Translations under genes and position numbers: made by a program
Assembly: GCF_023614525.1 (NCBI RefSeq)
Contig: NZ_CP097885.1
Coordinates: 1,424,501 to 1,488,500 of the forward strand
DNA length: 64,000 bases
Origin: Peptoniphilus genitalis
Lineage (GTDB): Bacteria; Bacillota; Clostridia; Tissierellales; Peptoniphilaceae
Reading direction: 5' to 3'
Notes under the pieces: generated by a model
What the model saw: only the letters and a program-made list of their open reading frames with translations
Told to the model about the DNA's origin: nothing
Database searches by the model: none
Shown here: positions 61,520 through 64,000 of the stretch, piece after piece
How the letters are laid out: each line of letters begins with the position of its first letter
How positions within the stretch are numbered: position 1 is the first letter of the stretch

Positions 61520-64000
61520 ATGAATAATTTTGTTCACCTACATCTCCATAGTGAATACTCTCTCTTAGATGGGTCTACGAGGATAAGTCTCTTGCCTAAA
61601 AGAGTTAAAGACCTTGGCATGGATGCCGTTGCCCTAACTGACCACGGCAATATGTATGGAGCCATTGCCTTCTACAAGGCCTGCAAGGATGCTGGAGTAA
61701 AACCAATCCTAGGTTGTGAAGTCTACATATCAGAAAAGGATATGACTGTAAAGGACAGGACAAACAAGAGGTACCACTTGATCCTCTTGGCAGAAAACAA
61801 TGAGGGCTTCAAAAACATTATGAAGATAGTCTCCACTGGTTACGTTGATGGATATTATTACAAGCCTCGTGTTGACAAGGAAGTCTTAAAAAAATATTCC
61901 AAGGGAGTCATTGCAACTTCAGCCTGCCTAGGTGGCGAGGTTCAAAAAGCTCTTTTAAATAGGGACAAGGAAGCTGCAAAAAAAGCTGCCCTTGAATATA
62001 GAGACATCTTTGGAGAAGGAAACTTCTTCTTAGAACTTCAGGACCACGGCATGCCTGAACAAGCTAGGGTTAATCGTGAGCTTGTGCTTCTCTCTGGAGA
62101 GCTGGACCTTCCCCTAACTGCATCCAATGATGTCCATTATTTAATGAAGGAGGACTCAAAGAGTCACGACGTCCTACTTTGTATTCAAACGGGAAAGACT
62201 GTCAACGACACAGACAGGATGAAGTTTCCATCAGATGAATTTTACCTAAAGTCTCCTGATGAAATGGCAGCCCTCTTCCCAGAAAATCCTGAGGCCTTAG
62301 AGAATACTGTTAAGATTGCAGATAGGTGCAATGTTGAAATAAAATTCCACGACCTTCACTTGCCTGAGTTTATAGTGCCAGATGGATATAGCCACGAGGA
62401 ATATTTAAAGAAGCTTGCCCTTGAGGGAATGCTTAAGCGTTATGAAAATGTAACTGATGAAATAAAAGACAGATTTGAGTTTGAGTTTAACACTATAAAG
62501 AACATGGGCTATGTTGACTACTTCTTAATAGTTTGGGACTTCATAAGATATGCGAGAAAGCATGAGATCCAAGTTGGACCTGGAAGGGGTTCTGCTGCAG
62601 GCTCCATGGTTTCCTATTGCTTGGGGATAACTGACGTTGACCCCCTAGAGTTCGATCTACTTTTTGAAAGGTTTTTAAATCCAGAGAGGGTCTCCATGCC
62701 CGATGTTGATATAGACTTTTGCTATGAAAGACGTGAAGAGGTTATTGATTATGTAAACAGGAAGTACGGGGACTCTCACGTTGCCCAAATAGTTACCTTT
62801 GGAACCATGGCTGCTCGTAATGCCATAAGGGACGTGGGACGTGCCCTTGACATGTCCTATGCCAAGGTGGACTACATTGCCAAGCAAGTCCCTCAGGCTC
62901 TCAACATGACCATAGAAAAAGCCCTAGAAGTTTCTGAGACCTTTAAGGGAATCTACGATGGAGAAGAGGACTCAAGACTTTTAATCGACATGGCATTAAA
63001 ACTTGAAGGTCTGCCAAGACACACTTCAACTCACGCAGCCGGTGTTGTAATCTCCAAGGATGAACTGACAGAATATGTTCCCCTAACTAGGAACGACAAA
63101 ATTATTGCAACTCAGTTTAACATGATTGAGCTTGAAGAGTTGGGACTTTTGAAGATGGACTTCTTGGGCCTAAGGACTCTTACAGTTATTAGGGACGCAA
63201 TTAATTTAATAAAAGAAAACCAGGGCAAGACTATAAATTTTGACAACTTTAACTACAATGATCCAGAAGTTTTAAAGATGTTTGCAAGATCGGAAACCCT
63301 TGGAGTCTTTCAATTTGAATCCAGCGGCATGAGGGCCTTCTTAAAGGAACTGAAACCAGATGAATTTTCTGACTTGGTTGCTGCCAATGCCCTCTTTAGG
63401 CCTGGACCAATGAAGCAAATTCCAAAATTTGTTGGTTCTAAGCACGACAAGTCTACAATTTCCTATATCCATCCAAAGCTTGAGCCAATACTTAAGTCAA
63501 CTTATGGTTGTATAGTCTACCAAGAACAGGTAATGCAAATTGTTCAACAAATTGGTGGCTATTCTCTTGGCAGGGCAGATATTGTTAGACGTGCCATCTC
63601 CAAGAAGAAGATGAAGGTCATGGAAGAAGAGAGGAAGAACTTCATCTATGGCAACAAGGAAGAGGGAGTTTGTGGTGCCATTGCCAATGGAGTTGACGAA
63701 AAGTCTGCCAATGAAATTTACGACTTAATTATAGACTTTGCCGACTACGCCTTTAACAAGTCTCACTCCGTTGCCTATTCAGTAGTTGCTTATAGGACAG
63801 CGTGGCTAAAATATTATTATCCCAGAGAATTTATGGCGGCGCAAATTTCTACTTATACAAACGACATCAAGCAAGTAAGCCTTTATATTGAAGAGATAAA
63901 GAGGTTGGGGATAGAAATTTTGCCACCAAATATTAATTACTCCTTCAAAAACTTCACTGTTGAGGACAATAAAATTAGGTTTGGACTCAAGGCTGTTAAA
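61520..64000 (+). CDS. dnaE: DNA polymerase III alpha subunit DnaE, 3' end beyond the window
   Basis: The ATG at 61520 (behind AAGGATGAT) opens a frame that runs without a stop for 827 codons to the end of the window, so the gene is partial. The N-terminal PHP domain begins FVHLHLHSEYSLLDGS. The polymerase core includes GPGRGSAAGSMVSY, the catalytic Asp pair in MPDVDIDFCYERR, and HAAGVVISKDEL, FRPGPMKQIP and AFNKSHSVAYS. Firmicutes DnaE is usually 1,000-1,170 aa. Confidence 0.96.
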   Translation, partial: MNNFVHLHLHSEYSLLDGSTRISLLPKRVKDLGMDAVALTDHGNMYGAIAFYKACKDAGVKPILGCEVYISEKDMTVKDRTNKRYHLILLAENNEGFKNIMKIVSTGYVDGYYYKPRVDKEVLKKYSKGVIATSACLGGEVQKALLNRDKEAAKKAALEYRDIFGEGNFFLELQDHGMPEQARVNRELVLLSGELDLPLTASNDVHYLMKEDSKSHDVLLCIQTGKTVNDTDRMKFPSDEFYLKSPDEMAALFPENPEALENTVKIADRCNVEIKFHDLHLPEFIVPDGYSHEEYLKKLALEGMLKRYENVTDEIKDRFEFEFNTIKNMGYVDYFLIVWDFIRYARKHEIQVGPGRGSAAGSMVSYCLGITDVDPLEFDLLFERFLNPERVSMPDVDIDFCYERREEVIDYVNRKYGDSHVAQIVTFGTMAARNAIRDVGRALDMSYAKVDYIAKQVPQALNMTIEKALEVSETFKGIYDGEEDSRLLIDMALKLEGLPRHTSTHAAGVVISKDELTEYVPLTRNDKIIATQFNMIELEELGLLKMDFLGLRTLTVIRDAINLIKENQGKTINFDNFNYNDPEVLKMFARSETLGVFQFESSGMRAFLKELKPDEFSDLVAANALFRPGPMKQIPKFVGSKHDKSTISYIHPKLEPILKSTYGCIVYQEQVMQIVQQIGGYSLGRADIVRRAISKKKMKVMEEERKNFIYGNKEEGVCGAIANGVDEKSANEIYDLIIDFADYAFNKSHSVAYSVVAYRTAWLKYYYPREFMAAQISTYTNDIKQVSLYIEEIKRLGIEILPPNINYSFKNFTVEDNKIRFGLKAVK

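Overview
The window is chromosomal DNA of a low-GC Gram-positive anaerobe. Ribosomal-protein order, AGA/CTT-rich codons, frequent TTG starts, BioW-type biotin synthesis and a NAD-type glutamate dehydrogenase fit the Anaerococcus/Peptoniphilus/Finegoldia group (Tissierellia). This placement is inferred from gene content; no rRNA is present. An 18 kb Tn916-type conjugative transposon carrying tet(M) is inserted in it.

Layout. 1-6.7 kb is an accessory-looking region. It holds a promoter-driven cassette (sigma factor, amidase, DUF1659, DUF2922, YvrJ-like membrane peptide), an orphan 63-aa gene, an M24 peptidase and a YceG-like membrane protein, separated by five copies of an unrecognised 200-390 bp structured repeat. 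6.7-23 kb is housekeeping: pseudouridine synthase, AddB-like nuclease, 5-formyl-THF cyclo-ligase, CPBP proteins, YitT, glutamate dehydrogenase, tRNA-Cys, DHFR, a two-component system, an FAD protein, TrmL and a nuclease-helicase fusion. 23.1-25.4 kb is rpmG-secE-nusG-rplK-rplA. About 25.5-43.5 kb is the Tn916-type element, which separates rplA from rplJ-rplL. 43.6-48.5 kb holds a second YitT protein behind a long structured leader, rplJ-rplL with an L10 leader, and a membrane protein-bioW-bioF operon. 48.6-51.6 kb holds nfo and cysK-cysE on the minus strand. 52.3-64 kb holds glmU-prs-pth-mfd, a PrsA-like lipoprotein, whiA-HPr, and dnaE running off the end.

Main observations. (1) The structured repeats come in three sequence flavours. 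Each flavour forms one inverted pair around a gene block: sigma cassette, M24 peptidase, and cysK-cysE. Stems covary between copies around a conserved AATCGAAA loop. (2) cysK-cysE is preceded by a promoter, a 27-codon leader ORF with three consecutive Cys codons and an intrinsic terminator, which is a ribosome-mediated cysteine attenuator. (3) An exact 18-bp tandem-repeat family occurs in three intergenic arrays. (4) The sigma/amidase/YvrJ cassette looks like a sigma-controlled lysis or release module. (5) A 280-nt leader before the second YitT gene contains mutually exclusive or pseudoknotted pairings.
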